Shown here piece after piece: positions 10,302 through 17,694 of a stretch of 35,415 nucleotides of DNA; position 1 is the first letter of the stretch, and every line of letters starts with the position of its first letter. The translations under genes and the position numbers were made by a program. Source of the DNA: Nesterenkonia massiliensis (GTDB taxonomy: Bacteria; Actinomycetota; Actinomycetes; Actinomycetales; Micrococcaceae); the NCBI RefSeq assembly GCF_000455245.1, contig NZ_HG005169.1:83390-118804 (forward strand), in the 5' to 3' direction. The notes below the pieces were generated by a model that saw only the letters and a list, made by a program, of their open reading frames with translations, was not told the DNA's origin and ran no database searches.

Positions 10302-11837
10302 TCAGCGCTGCTGCTTGATTTTGTTGGTGAGTTCGGTCACCTGGTTAAAGACTGCGCGACGCTCGGCCATCAGCTCACGGATCTTGCGTTCTGCGTAGAT
10401 GACTGTGGTGTGGTCACGTCCCCCCAGTGCCTGACCGATTTTGGGCAGCGACATCTCCGTGAGCTCGCGCAGCAGGTACATGGCGATCTGACGTGCGGTG
10501 ACAAGTGTCCGGTTGCGGGACTTGGAGGTCAGTTCCTCCACTGTGAAGGAGTAGTACTCGGCCGTGGCATTGATGATCTGCTCGGCAGTGATGTCCTGGG
10601 CGTGATCATCGGAGATCAGATCACGCATGACCTGCTCGGCCAGCGGAAGGTCTACTTCCTGCTTATTGAGAGCCGCATAAGCAGTAACGCGGATGAGCGC
10701 GCCTTCCAGCTCACGAATATTGGTGGAGATCTTCGAGCCGATGTACTCAAGGACATCGTCAGGGCAGGAGAAGTTCTCGGCATTGGCTTTCTTGCGCAGG
10801 ATGGCAATGCGGGTTTCCAGCTCGGGGGGCTGAATATCGGTGATCAGCCCCCATTCGAAACGCGAACGCAGTCGTTCTTCGAATCCCGAGAGCTGTTTCG
10901 GCGGCAGGTCTGAGGTGATGACGACCTGCTTGTTGTTGTTGTAGAGGGTGTTGAAGGTATGGAAGAACTCCTCCACCGTGCGCTCTTTATCCGCCAGGAA
11001 CTGGATGTCATCCAGCAGCAGGATGTCCACATTGCGGTAGAGGTGCTTGAAGCTCGCGCCCTCGTCGTCGCGGATGGAATTGATGAAGTCATTGGTGAAC
11101 TCTTCGGAGTTCACATACCGCACCCGAATGCCCGAGTAGAGGCGCTGAGCGTAGTGGCCAATGGCATGGAGCAGGTGAGTCTTTCCCAGACCGGAGTCAC
11201 CGTAGATGAACAGCGGGTTATAGGCCTTGGCCGGTGCTTCAGCCACCGCATTTGCAGCTGCGTGGGCGAAGCGGTTTGAGGAGCCGATCACGAAGGTCTC
11301 GAAGGTATAGCGAGGGTTCAATCGCGAGGTTTCGTAGCTCTCAGTTCCGGAGGACCGCTGGGAGACAGCCGGTTCTGGGGCCGAGCGCACACCGGCGGCC
11401 TCGCGGCGCGGAGAGTACGACGGCGCGGGCTCGACTGGGGAGCCCGGGCTGGGTGCACTGGCGGCCGGTGGTACCGGAGGATAGCTGCGCTCAGGCACGG
11501 GGGCGGCCGCACTGGGGGCCGAGGCCGCGGAGAGAGCCTCGCCCTCTTTCTGCTTCTTGGCCAGTTCCGGGTCAATGACATAGGCGCAGAGCACGTCTTT
11601 GCCGAAGACAGTGCGCAGGGCGGTAGAAAGCTCATTCTGCAGGGTGGCCTGCATCAGCTCGCGGACCCGCTCATGAGGGACGGCGAGCAGAAGGGTGTCA
11701 CCGATGAGCTGCTCGCTCTGCGGAATAGCGCGACCAATATCGGTGAGTTTAAGCCCGGTGATGCCGTGATGCTCTCGCAGTTCGGTGAGAACCTGCTGCC
11801 ATTTCACGGACACACTGGCATCGGACTCAGCAGGCAC
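10302..11837 (-). CDS. dnaA: Chromosomal replication initiator protein DnaA
   Basis: DnaA binds DnaA boxes and melts oriC. The 511-residue protein has domain I (about 10-90), a long Pro/Ser/Ala-rich linker (about 95-175), and an AAA+ domain with Walker A GDSGLGKT at 213-220 and Walker B DILLLDD at 271-277. The C-terminal helix-turn-helix carries the signature [16 protein letters not shown]. The start is GTG at 11837, with GGGGAG about 5 bases upstream. The upstream region holds a perfect DnaA box and related half sites, consistent with autoregulation. Transcription is leftward, toward oriC. Confidence 0.98.
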   Translation of the reverse strand: MPAESDASVSVKWQQVLTELREHHGITGLKLTDIGRAIPQSEQLIGDTLLLAVPHERVRELMQATLQNELSTALRTVFGKDVLCAYVIDPELAKKQKEGEALSAASAPSAAAPVPERSYPPVPPAASAPSPGSPVEPAPSYSPRREAAGVRSAPEPAVSQRSSGTESYETSRLNPRYTFETFVIGSSNRFAHAAANAVAEAPAKAYNPLFIYGDSGLGKTHLLHAIGHYAQRLYSGIRVRYVNSEEFTNDFINSIRDDEGASFKHLYRNVDILLLDDIQFLADKERTVEEFFHTFNTLYNNNKQVVITSDLPPKQLSGFEERLRSRFEWGLITDIQPPELETRIAILRKKANAENFSCPDDVLEYIGSKISTNIRELEGALIRVTAYAALNKQEVDLPLAEQVMRDLISDDHAQDITAEQIINATAEYYSFTVEELTSKSRNRTLVTARQIAMYLLRELTEMSLPKIGQALGGRDHTTVIYAERKIRELMAERRAVFNQVTELTNKIKQQR

Positions 11838-11887
11838 GCTGCTCCCCTCTGGAAAAAGATCTGGGATGGTGGAATGTTCCGCTCCAG

Positions 11888-11927
11888 TATTCCACAGCGT
11901 CTGTGGATAAGTCCCACTGTCTGTGGG
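11888..11927. promoter_or_regulatory. DnaA box and dyads upstream of dnaA
   Basis: TGTGGATAA at 11902-11910 is a perfect DnaA box. It faces a related TATTCCACA (11888-11896), so CCACAG and CTGTGG form an inverted pair with 3 bases between. A second dyad, CCCAC (11913-11917) with GTGGG (11923-11927), follows. The cluster lies 50-90 bases before the dnaA start, where DnaA commonly represses its own transcription. That regulation is inferred. Confidence 0.65.
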
Positions 11928-11948
11928 AAATAATGGTGGGGAGGCCTC

Positions 11949-12503
11949 TTAGGAGCGGGGGTCCAACGGCGTGAGAACAGTCAGCACAGCGCGTGCGGTG
12001 GTGCTCAGTGCCTCATAACTATGCTCGGTATCGGCCTGGAATGTCAGGGATTCACCGGCATGGAGAGTCTGTGTAGCCGCCGTCGGGCCCACTTCTGCAT
12101 GGCCTGAGGTGAGATACAGGTGCTCCGTAGTTCCCGCGGGATGTGCTGTGGAGAAGCGTTTCTCCCCAGCTGTGAGTGTTAGAAGAAACAATTCTTCGAC
12201 TATCTGCTCGGCTGTCACTGTGCTGTGCAACAGGGTGGCCCGGATACCGGGGGAGGCGACTTCTGCCTGTGGCTGCTGTGAGCCCGCGTCGGGGAGCAGA
12301 TGAGACAGCGGCACGCCCAGGGCATCAGCCAGGGAGTACAGAGTGGCAAGAGTGGGATTGCGCCGCCCCGCCTCGAGTTCGGAGAGTGACCCTTTCCCGA
12401 GTCCTGCCTGTTTCGCCAGGTGGCTCAGCGAGTGGCCCTGGGTGAGGCGGGCTGCTTTCACGCGTTCTGCCACCAGGAGGCTGAAGGCACTGGAGGAGGA
12501 CAC
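11949..12503 (-). CDS. XRE-family regulator with C-terminal cupin domain (SutR-like)
   Basis: The 184-residue protein has an XRE helix-turn-helix at about 10-65 (LTQGHSLSHLAKQAGLGKGS, then ELEAGRRNPTLATLYSLADALGV) and a cupin-type C-terminal domain at about 95-180 (GTTEHLYLTSGHAEVGP and HAGESLTFQADTEHSYEAL). It is divergent from a BenE-family transporter. The same pairing exists in Escherichia coli as SutR (YdcN) and YdcO, so it probably controls that transporter and itself. The start is GTG at 12503 without a clear ribosome site; CTTAAG ends 8 bases upstream, which could be a -10 for a leaderless transcript. The effector is unknown; a small molecule bound by the cupin is likely. Confidence 0.85.
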   Translation of the reverse strand: MSSSSAFSLLVAERVKAARLTQGHSLSHLAKQAGLGKGSLSELEAGRRNPTLATLYSLADALGVPLSHLLPDAGSQQPQAEVASPGIRATLLHSTVTAEQIVEELFLLTLTAGEKRFSTAHPAGTTEHLYLTSGHAEVGPTAATQTLHAGESLTFQADTEHSYEALSTTARAVLTVLTPLDPRS

Positions 12504-12520
12504 AGCTTCAGCTTAAGCCG

Positions 12521-12538
12521 TGTTCTGTTTACAGAACA
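12521..12538. promoter_or_regulatory. 18-bp palindromic operator between the XRE-cupin and BenE genes
   Basis: TGTTCTGT (12521-12528) and ACAGAACA (12531-12538) are perfect 8-bp inverted arms separated by TT. The site lies in the 55-base divergent spacer. It covers the -35 region expected for the BenE promoter and lies between the putative promoter elements of the regulator. It is the obvious candidate for the XRE-cupin protein's binding site; binding is inferred. Confidence 0.7.
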
Positions 12539-12545
12539 GTGAGGC

Positions 12546-12551
12546 TAGGGT
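12546..12551 (+). promoter_or_regulatory. Candidate -10 element for a leaderless BenE transcript
   Basis: TAGGGT fits the actinobacterial TANNNT -10 pattern and ends 7 bases before ATG at 12559, so transcription would begin at or very near the A of the start codon. No ribosome site precedes that ATG, consistent with a leaderless mRNA. The -35 position falls in the 18-bp palindrome. Confidence 0.4.
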
Positions 12552-12558
12552 TCTGGTT

Positions 12559-13731
12559 ATGGAACGCTACCGTCCGGCGTTGACCGGCATCACGATCGCC
12601 CTGGTGGGATTCGGCAGTTCTTTCGCAGTGGTTCTCACGGGGCTGCAGGCGGTGGGGGCATCTGCCGGACAGGCTGCCTCGGGCCTCATCGTGCTCTGCC
12701 TGGCTCAAGCGGCGGGGATGATCTTTTTGGCCTATCGGTACCGACGGCCACTGACACTGGCATGGTCCACCCCGGGAGCGGCGCTGCTGGCCAGTACCGG
12801 GACTGGCGGGTACGGCTGGTCCGAATCAGTGGGGGCCTTCGTCGTCGTCGGCCTCCTTATTCTTCTCACCGCACTGTGGCCAGCCTTAGGGCGTGCCGTA
12901 GGTGCTATACCGGCACCTATCGCTCAGGCGATGCTGGCGGGAGTGCTCTTCTCGCTCTGCCTGGCCCCTGTGGAGGCGCTGTTCGGTGACCCGCTGTGGA
13001 TTGCTCCGTTGGTGCTGATCTGGGTGGTGGTGCAGCGGTGGCTGCCGGTCTTCTCTGCTCCGGTAGTCTTTGCTGCAGCGTTGCTGCTGATCGCCGTTGA
13101 GCTGCCGGGGGGCTCGCAGATCAGCACTGCGACTCTGCTGCCGCGGCTGGAGTTTGTGCTGCCGGAATTCACCGGCGCTGCCATCGTGGGCCTGGCTCTG
13201 CCGCTGTATCTGGTGACGATGGCCTCCCAGAATGTCCCCGGAGCGGCGGTGATCTCCTCCTACGGGTTTCACGTGCCCTGGCGTGGCGCCCTGACGGTGA
13301 CTGGACTAGGGACCGTAGCTGGAGCCGCGGCAGGCGGTCACGGGGTGAACCTGGCAGCGATTACTGCGGCCCTTGGGGCGGGGGAGGAAGCCCACCGGGA
13401 TCCGGCGCAGCGCTGGCGGGCTACAGCGGTCGCCGGCTGGGTGTATGCGCTGCTGGCACTATGTGCCTCAGCACTGACAATGATGGCTACTCACGCCCGG
13501 CCCGGACTCCTGGAGACCGTTGCCGGCCTGGCGCTGTTATCCACGCTGGCGACGTCGGTGAGTGCCGCTACCTCAGAACCCGCGGGGCGGATCCCGGCTG
13601 CTGCGGCCTTCCTGGTGGCAGCCAGCGGGATCACCGCTCTGGGTATCGGGGCGGCATTCTGGGCCCTAGTTGCGGGCTTGGTGTTGTGGTGGGTGTTCGT
13701 CCCGCGTGGGAGAGCAAGTGTGGCTGACTGA
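12559..13731 (+). CDS. BenE-family (benzoate/H+ symporter-like) membrane transporter
   Basis: The 390-residue integral membrane protein is composed mostly of 11-12 hydrophobic helices. It shows the family's LVGFGSSFAVVLTGLQAVG start, a LPLYLVTMASQNVPGAAVI motif near residue 225, and the YGFHVPWRGALTVTGLGTVAG and GGHGVNLAAITAALGAG segments typical of BenE/YdcO proteins. The substrate cannot be read from sequence; benzoate import is known for BenE itself, but the adjacent SutR-like regulator suggests a YdcO-type role. ATG at 12559 is chosen because a -10-like box lies 7 bases upstream and the longer GTG start at 12520 would place coding sequence over the operator. Confidence 0.87.
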   Translation: MERYRPALTGITIALVGFGSSFAVVLTGLQAVGASAGQAASGLIVLCLAQAAGMIFLAYRYRRPLTLAWSTPGAALLASTGTGGYGWSESVGAFVVVGLLILLTALWPALGRAVGAIPAPIAQAMLAGVLFSLCLAPVEALFGDPLWIAPLVLIWVVVQRWLPVFSAPVVFAAALLLIAVELPGGSQISTATLLPRLEFVLPEFTGAAIVGLALPLYLVTMASQNVPGAAVISSYGFHVPWRGALTVTGLGTVAGAAAGGHGVNLAAITAALGAGEEAHRDPAQRWRATAVAGWVYALLALCASALTMMATHARPGLLETVAGLALLSTLATSVSAATSEPAGRIPAAAAFLVAASGITALGIGAAFWALVAGLVLWWVFVPRGRASVAD

Positions 13732-13816
13732 CGTGGGTATCCGTCGCGCTGTTGAAGGTACAGCGGGGCCTAGGAGGTGCCCACGGGTGCGCGGTGGTGC
13801 GCTGGACTATCAGTTC

Positions 13817-14524
13817 TCAAGGGTTGGGGCTCGTTCGGCGGTCGCGTTTCCACCGCTGATAGGCGAGAGCCGTGAGAACCCCGACGCCCGCCCAGCCCAC
13901 AGCCACGGCCAGAGCGGTGAAGATCGAAGGCTCAGCAATGAACGCGCCGATAGCCACCAGCGAGAACTGGCCTGGAATACAAGAGATCACGCTGGCCAGC
14001 AGGTAGGGAGTGTGTTTCACCCCGAACGCGCCGGCCCCGTAGTTCACCGGCCAATACGGCAGACCCGGCATAAGCCGCAGGGTGGCTACTGCGTAGAATC
14101 CTGATTCCTGAAGATGACTCTCCACCGTGGGCCCGTGTCGGCCCAACAGTTTGCGCATGGTCTGTTTGCCCAGTCCGCGTGCCACCCAGTAGGCAATCCA
14201 ACAGCCCAGCATGACTCCGGCAACAGAGAGCACTGTGCCTGAGACCAGGTTGAACAGCAGCCCCGCGGTGACGGCCATGATGGTGACTGGAATGGGGGTG
14301 GTGGCCACTACTGCATAGAGCAGTACAAAGGCGATCCACCCGATCCAGCCGAGCGCTTCGATCTGCTCCTGCAATTGGCGGCCTGAGGGCAGTTCCACGT
14401 TAAACACCACCCAGACCAGGCCCAGAACGACGACGCCCAACGTGACATTGCGTGCGACTGAAAGCCAGCGCTGACGTTCATCGTCCCCCGGGGTTGTTGT
14501 CTGGTCTTCTGCCACGTGGGCCAC
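13817..14524 (-). CDS. VTT-domain (TVP38/TMEM64, DedA-like) membrane protein
   Basis: The 235-residue protein has about six hydrophobic segments and the VTT/SNARE-associated core: VVATTPIPVTIMAVTAGLLF near 75-95, a GVMLGCWIAYWVARGLG stretch, and the RLMPGLPYWPVNYGAGAFGV signature near 150-170. Related proteins take part in lipid scrambling or undecaprenyl-phosphate recycling; no specific role can be assigned here. It starts one base after the TetR-type gene's stop codon and is almost certainly in its operon. GTG at 14524 has AGGA 9 bases upstream, while GTG at 14515 has AAGG 8 bases upstream; either could be used. Confidence 0.85.
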   Translation of the reverse strand: MAHVAEDQTTTPGDDERQRWLSVARNVTLGVVVLGLVWVVFNVELPSGRQLQEQIEALGWIGWIAFVLLYAVVATTPIPVTIMAVTAGLLFNLVSGTVLSVAGVMLGCWIAYWVARGLGKQTMRKLLGRHGPTVESHLQESGFYAVATLRLMPGLPYWPVNYGAGAFGVKHTPYLLASVISCIPGQFSLVAIGAFIAEPSIFTALAVAVGWAGVGVLTALAYQRWKRDRRTSPNP

Positions 14525-14525
14525 C

Positions 14526-15347
14526 TTACGGCGTCCTGATGCGGGAAAGCCCGTCCAAGATCAGGGTCACACCGAAATCGAACTCGTCACTGTAGCTGTA
14601 CCCGGGCTTCAGCGCGTGCTCGACGGCCAGTTCGGTGAAATGCGGGAATTCATCCTTCGGCAGTTCGGCGAAAATACTCTCGGCGAGCTCGTCCAACTCC
14701 TCCGACGTCGTGAAAGGGAGCGCTGCTTCCTGCAGCACGAAACCGTAGACGTAGCTGTCCAGCACAGATACTGCATTGGCCGCCTGCGGAACGGTGAACC
14801 CATTGCCCCTGAGGCAGCCCAGCACGGCATCATGGTGCCGCAGAGTTGCCGGGCCCGGATGCTTGCGGGAGTCCATGAGGCTCACCGCCCAGCGGTGGCG
14901 ATTCAGTGTTTCTCGGGCGGACTCCGCGCGGCGGCGCATGGATTCCCTCCACTCTGCCTCAGGGGCGGGCAGCCAGATCTCTGCGAACACGGCGTCCACC
15001 ATGCCGTCGAGGAGCTGCGCTCGGTTTGCTGCGAGTTCATCAGGAGGTTCCTCAGGATTCGTTGACTCATGAGCCACATTGCGCGGCATATGGCCGCGCC
15101 GAACCGATTCGGTCTTGGTGCGCCTGAACTGCTCTGCCACATAGGCATCACAGGCGGAGCGCAACCCGGCTTTGGAGCTGAAGTGATGGATGACCAGCGG
15201 GGCAGATACTCCCGCCTTCAACGCCCCGTCCTTGACGGTGACACGGTCAAACCCGTGTTCTCCAGACAGATCAATGGCTGCGCAGAGGATCTTGGTTTTC
15301 GCCGAAGGATCCTGTCCCGATGGCGCCGACGCTAGTTGAACGCCTAT
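14526..15347 (-). CDS. TetR-family regulator with no usable start codon (possible frameshift)
   Basis: The frame contains a recognisable TetR helix-turn-helix: TKILCAAIDLSGEHGFDRVT, then AGVSAPLVIHHFSSKAGL. A TetR C-terminal ligand domain follows (LLDGMVDAVFAEIW, VLDSYVYGFVLQEAAL). The in-frame stop is TGA at 15348-15350. Between it and the TTG at 15221 there is no ATG, GTG or TTG, only ATA, ATC or ATT and one CTG inside helix 1. Starting at 15221 would remove the first half of the DNA-binding domain. In the neighbouring frame, TTG at 15351 opens a 16-residue leader, and losing one A from the run at 15296-15299 would join it to the TetR frame. A frameshift, a sequencing error or a rare start are all possible. 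Confidence 0.7.
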   Translation of the reverse strand: MGVQLASAPSGQDPSAKTKILCAAIDLSGEHGFDRVTVKDGALKAGVSAPLVIHHFSSKAGLRSACDAYVAEQFRRTKTESVRRGHMPRNVAHESTNPEEPPDELAANRAQLLDGMVDAVFAEIWLPAPEAEWRESMRRRAESARETLNRHRWAVSLMDSRKHPGPATLRHHDAVLGCLRGNGFTVPQAANAVSVLDSYVYGFVLQEAALPFTTSEELDELAESIFAELPKDEFPHFTELAVEHALKPGYSYSDEFDFGVTLILDGLSRIRTP

Positions 15348-15356
15348 TCAATAGGC
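15342..15356. promoter_or_regulatory. 15-bp palindrome at the 5' edge of the TetR-type gene
   Basis: GCCTATT (15342-15348) and AATAGGC (15350-15356) are perfect 7-bp arms around one central base. The size and position, on the presumed start of the regulator gene, fit a TetR operator used for self-repression. Binding is inferred from position and symmetry only. Confidence 0.55.
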
Positions 15357-15364
15357 AATAGCCT

Positions 15365-15397
15365 GAATATCCGCGCTCCGGTGTTCAGCGGATATTC
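15365..15397. promoter_or_regulatory. 10-bp inverted repeat between tetR and rpmH
   Basis: GAATATCCGC (15365-15374) and GCGGATATTC (15388-15397) are perfectly complementary, with a 13-base spacer. The site lies in the divergent spacer ahead of rpmH and beside the shorter palindrome. It has no T-tract, so an operator is more likely than a terminator. Confidence 0.6.
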
Positions 15398-15533
15398 GCG
15401 AGGAAAGCAGCATGATTTGACGACACGCGGTATTTCCGCCTAGTGTTGACAGGTCGCCCTGGAGGTCTCTGCGCATCTATGCGCCGACCCCGGGCCTGAA
15501 CAGACTTCACATCCATCTAATTGGGAGTACACA
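15398..15533. other. rpmH upstream region
   Basis: The spacer before rpmH contains a consensus -35 hexamer TTGACA at 15446-15451, but no convincing -10 at the usual 16-18 base distance; TATGCG/CATCTA-like sequences near 15474-15482 are too far away. GGGAG about 6 bases before the GTG is the rpmH ribosome site. No small gene was seen. Confidence 0.4.
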
Positions 15534-15671
15534 GTGAGCAAGCGGACTTTCCAGCCGAGCAACCGCCGTCGCGCCCGCAAGCACGGCTTCCGTTCTCGTA
15601 TGCGCACCCGTGCAGGCCGATCGATCATTTCGACACGCCGCAGCCGGGGCCGTAAGGAACTCTCGGCCTGA
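15534..15671 (+). CDS. rpmH: 50S ribosomal protein L34
   Basis: The 45-residue basic protein begins (V)[18 protein letters not shown] and ends GRKELSA, the complete L34 pattern with [17 protein letters not shown] in the middle. L34 is a small 23S-binding protein of the large subunit. The start is GTG at 15534, with GGGAG about 6 bases upstream. It is the first gene of the rpmH-rnpA-yidD-yidC cluster running rightward. It is divergent from the TetR-type gene, an unusual neighbour. Confidence 0.97.
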   Translation: MSKRTFQPSNRRRARKHGFRSRMRTRAGRSIISTRRSRGRKELSA

Positions 15672-15684
15672 TAAGCGTACGACG

Positions 15685-15718
15685 ACGGCCCGTCTCCGGT
15701 AGTACCGGGGCGGGCCGT
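15685..15718 (+). terminator. Strong hairpin between rpmH and rnpA
   Basis: ACGGCCCG (15685-15692) pairs with CGGGCCGT (15711-15718), and an inner CCGGTA/TACCGG stem (15696-15701 and 15703-15708) closes on one base. No T-tract follows, so this may be an attenuator or RNA-stability element that lowers rnpA expression relative to rpmH rather than a full terminator. Confidence 0.45.
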
Positions 15719-15756
15719 TCGCGTACCTGAATCTGCCATGATCCGGTGAGGACACC

Positions 15757-16185
15757 ATGCTGCCTGTAGAGCACCGCATCCGAACCCCCCGGGAGTTCGG
15801 CACCGTGATGAAGACTGGCACGCGCGCCGGAACACGCAGCGTCGTCGTCGTTCTGGTTCTCTCCCAGCAGCGCCCGGAGCATCACATAGCGCCATGGCGC
15901 TGCGGCTTCATTGTGTCCAAAGCGGTGGGCAATGCTGTGATCCGTCATCGCACCACGCGTCGGCTGCGACATATTGTGCGGGACCTTCTCCCCGAGTTCA
16001 GTGCCACCCTGCCTGCGGGGACTCGAATGGACGTCGTCGTGCGAGCCCTGGCAGCTTCGGCAGAACTGGACCATGAGCAGCTCAGCGCAGACGTGCGCAG
16101 CGGCATCAAGCGAGCGCTGCGCAAGGCTGGTGCCGCCGCTGAGCCGACTCCCCCGCAGTCAGAGACCGAGAACCGTCATGTGTGA
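15757..16185 (+). CDS. rnpA: Ribonuclease P protein component
   Basis: RnpA is the protein cofactor of RNase P, which trims the 5' leaders of pre-tRNAs. The 142-residue protein begins MLPVEHRIRTPREFGTVMKT and has FIVSKAVGNAVIRHRTTRRL, the conserved RNR-type motif in the RHR form also found in other Actinobacteria. The C-terminal 20 residues are an unconserved Pro/Glu tail. ATG at 15757 has GAGG upstream. The last codons overlap the yidD start by eight bases. Confidence 0.95.
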   Translation: MLPVEHRIRTPREFGTVMKTGTRAGTRSVVVVLVLSQQRPEHHIAPWRCGFIVSKAVGNAVIRHRTTRRLRHIVRDLLPEFSATLPAGTRMDVVVRALAASAELDHEQLSADVRSGIKRALRKAGAAAEPTPPQSETENRHV

Positions 16186-16591
16186 GCAGCACAGCTGGCT
16201 GAGGCACAGTGATTATTATGTGCCCGACGGCGAAACCCCCGGTCTGCCAGGGCCGGTCCCCACTGCGGAGGAGCTGCGGCGCGGATACTGGCGGTGGCTG
16301 CGCAAGGCACCCGCCATGCCGCTGATCCTCTTCATCACCTTCTGGCGCAAGCTCATCTCCCCGCTGTACGGGCAGGTCTGCAGCTTCTACCCCAGCTGCT
16401 CGGCCTACGGTCTGGAGGCCGTGACCGTACACGGGCTGCTGCGAGGCAGTGCGCTGACTACCTGGCGGATTCTGCGCTGCAACCCTTGGACCGGTGGAGG
16501 GATCGACCACGTCCCGGTTTCACGCAGGATTTGGCCCGGACATGTTGTTCCACGGATCATAGAGACAAACCATCCACCAATGGATAAGTAA
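16178..16591 (+). CDS. yidD: Membrane protein insertion efficiency factor YidD
   Basis: YidD is a small membrane-associated protein that assists YidC-mediated insertion. The core is clear: FWRKLISPLYGQVCSFYPSC, then SAYGLEAVTVHG and RILRCNPWTGGGID, with three conserved cysteines. The 137-residue protein is longer than most YidD proteins because of about 45 extra N-terminal residues before the first hydrophobic segment (MPLILFITFWRKL). The start is ATG at 16178, overlapping the rnpA stop by eight bases; the reading frame continues further upstream inside rnpA, but that part shows no YidD similarity. Confidence 0.93.
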   Translation: MCEQHSWLRHSDYYVPDGETPGLPGPVPTAEELRRGYWRWLRKAPAMPLILFITFWRKLISPLYGQVCSFYPSCSAYGLEAVTVHGLLRGSALTTWRILRCNPWTGGGIDHVPVSRRIWPGHVVPRIIETNHPPMDK

Positions 16592-16661
16592 GGACGATCC
16601 GACCGTGGTCGAGATGGACCCCCAGGTTCTTCGACTAGTCTGGTCTTCTGCGCTCCATTGC

Positions 16662-16701
16662 GCCGGGCACACACCATGCATGACGCCCGGCCTGACTTTT
16701 T
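16662..16701 (+). terminator. Terminator-like hairpin before yidC
   Basis: GCCGGGC (16662-16668) pairs perfectly with GCCCGGC (16685-16691), and TTTTT follows at 16697-16701. It lies in the 119-base gap between yidD and yidC, only 10 bases before the yidC start, so it may be an attenuator, or a terminator of the rpmH-rnpA-yidD transcript. The loop is 16 bases, longer than usual. Confidence 0.45.
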
Positions 16702-16710
16702 GAGAGATAC

Positions 16711-17694
16711 ATGGCTTTTCTTGACGCGATAATGTGGCCTTTCAGCTGGGCCGTCTCGTTCATCCTCAGCACCTTCCACAGTGTGCTGACCTTCCTGGGA
16801 CTCGATACCGACTCCGGATGGAACTGGACTGTTTCCATCATCCTGCTGGTGCTGGTGGTCCGAGTCATTCTGATCCCGCTGTTCGTCCGGCAGATCAAGT
16901 CCCAGCGCGGTATGCAGATTGTCCAGCCGGAACTGCAGAAGCTGCAGGCCAAGTACAAGGGCAAGAAGGACCCGGTATCGCGTCAGCAGATGGTGGCCGA
17001 GCAGCAGGCGCTGTTCAAGAAGCACAAGGTCAACCCATTCATGACCTGTCTGCCCATTCTGGCGCAGATGCCGATCTTCTTCGCGCTGTTCTGGATGCTC
17101 AACCGCATCGGGCGCACTGACGGTGGATACCAGGTTGATGGCTACTATGCATTGAGCCCTGAGGAGGTCATCGGGTTCTCCAGCTCGGACATCTTCGGTG
17201 TGGGCATGTCCGATATTTTCCTGCTGGGCTTCAACGCAGAGCCCACCATGTGGAATGTGGTCATCCTGACCTCGGTGATGATCGTGGCGATGGTGGCCAC
17301 CCAGTTCTTCACCCAGAAGCAGCTGATGAGCAAGAACATGTCCGAGGCGGCATTGACCGGACAGTTCGCCCAGACCCAGAAGATGATGCTCTACGTGTTG
17401 CCTCTGGTCTTCGTCATCGGCGGTGTGAACTTCCCCGTGGGCGTGTTGATCTACTGGACCGCCACCAACTTCTGGACTATGGGCCAGCAGTGGTGGGTCA
17501 TCCGCAATAACCCCACCCCGGGGTCGCTGGCGGAGAAGGAGCTGAACCTGCGCCGGGCCGCCAAGGGCCTGCCCCCGGTCGGCGAAGAAGCCCGCAAGGC
17601 CCGCGAAGAAGCGGAAAAGCCCAAGGGCCAGCATCTGGGACGCGAAGCCCAGCCGAATCGTAAGAAGAAGAAAAAGAAAAAGGGACAGCGATGA
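16711..17694 (+). CDS. yidC: Membrane protein insertase YidC
   Basis: YidC/Oxa1 inserts proteins into the cytoplasmic membrane, alone or with SecYEG. The 327-residue protein has five hydrophobic segments: about 6-30, 38-60 with the groove arginine in VVRVILIPLF, 110-130 (MTCLPILAQMPIFFALFWML), 180-202, and a long region near 220-265 ending IYWTATNFWTMGQQWW. The cytoplasmic hairpin between the second and third segments is highly charged. The C-terminal tail is very basic (RKKKKKKKGQR), as often seen in YidC proteins of Gram-positive bacteria that may touch ribosomes. ATG at 16711 is used; its stop overlaps the khpB start (ATGA). Confidence 0.97.
   Translation: MAFLDAIMWPFSWAVSFILSTFHSVLTFLGLDTDSGWNWTVSIILLVLVVRVILIPLFVRQIKSQRGMQIVQPELQKLQAKYKGKKDPVSRQQMVAEQQALFKKHKVNPFMTCLPILAQMPIFFALFWMLNRIGRTDGGYQVDGYYALSPEEVIGFSSSDIFGVGMSDIFLLGFNAEPTMWNVVILTSVMIVAMVATQFFTQKQLMSKNMSEAALTGQFAQTQKMMLYVLPLVFVIGGVNFPVGVLIYWTATNFWTMGQQWWVIRNNPTPGSLAEKELNLRRAAKGLPPVGEEARKAREEAEKPKGQHLGREAQPNRKKKKKKKGQR

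Noticed and set aside
13266-13275. GTTTCACGTG inside the BenE gene, as another parS
   Set aside because: Only the left part matches; CCCT follows instead of AAAC, so the palindrome is broken.
16405-17634. 409-residue open frame antisense to yidC and yidD
   Set aside because: It is His/Gln/Asp-rich with no family similarity, and it covers three well-supported features on the plus strand.
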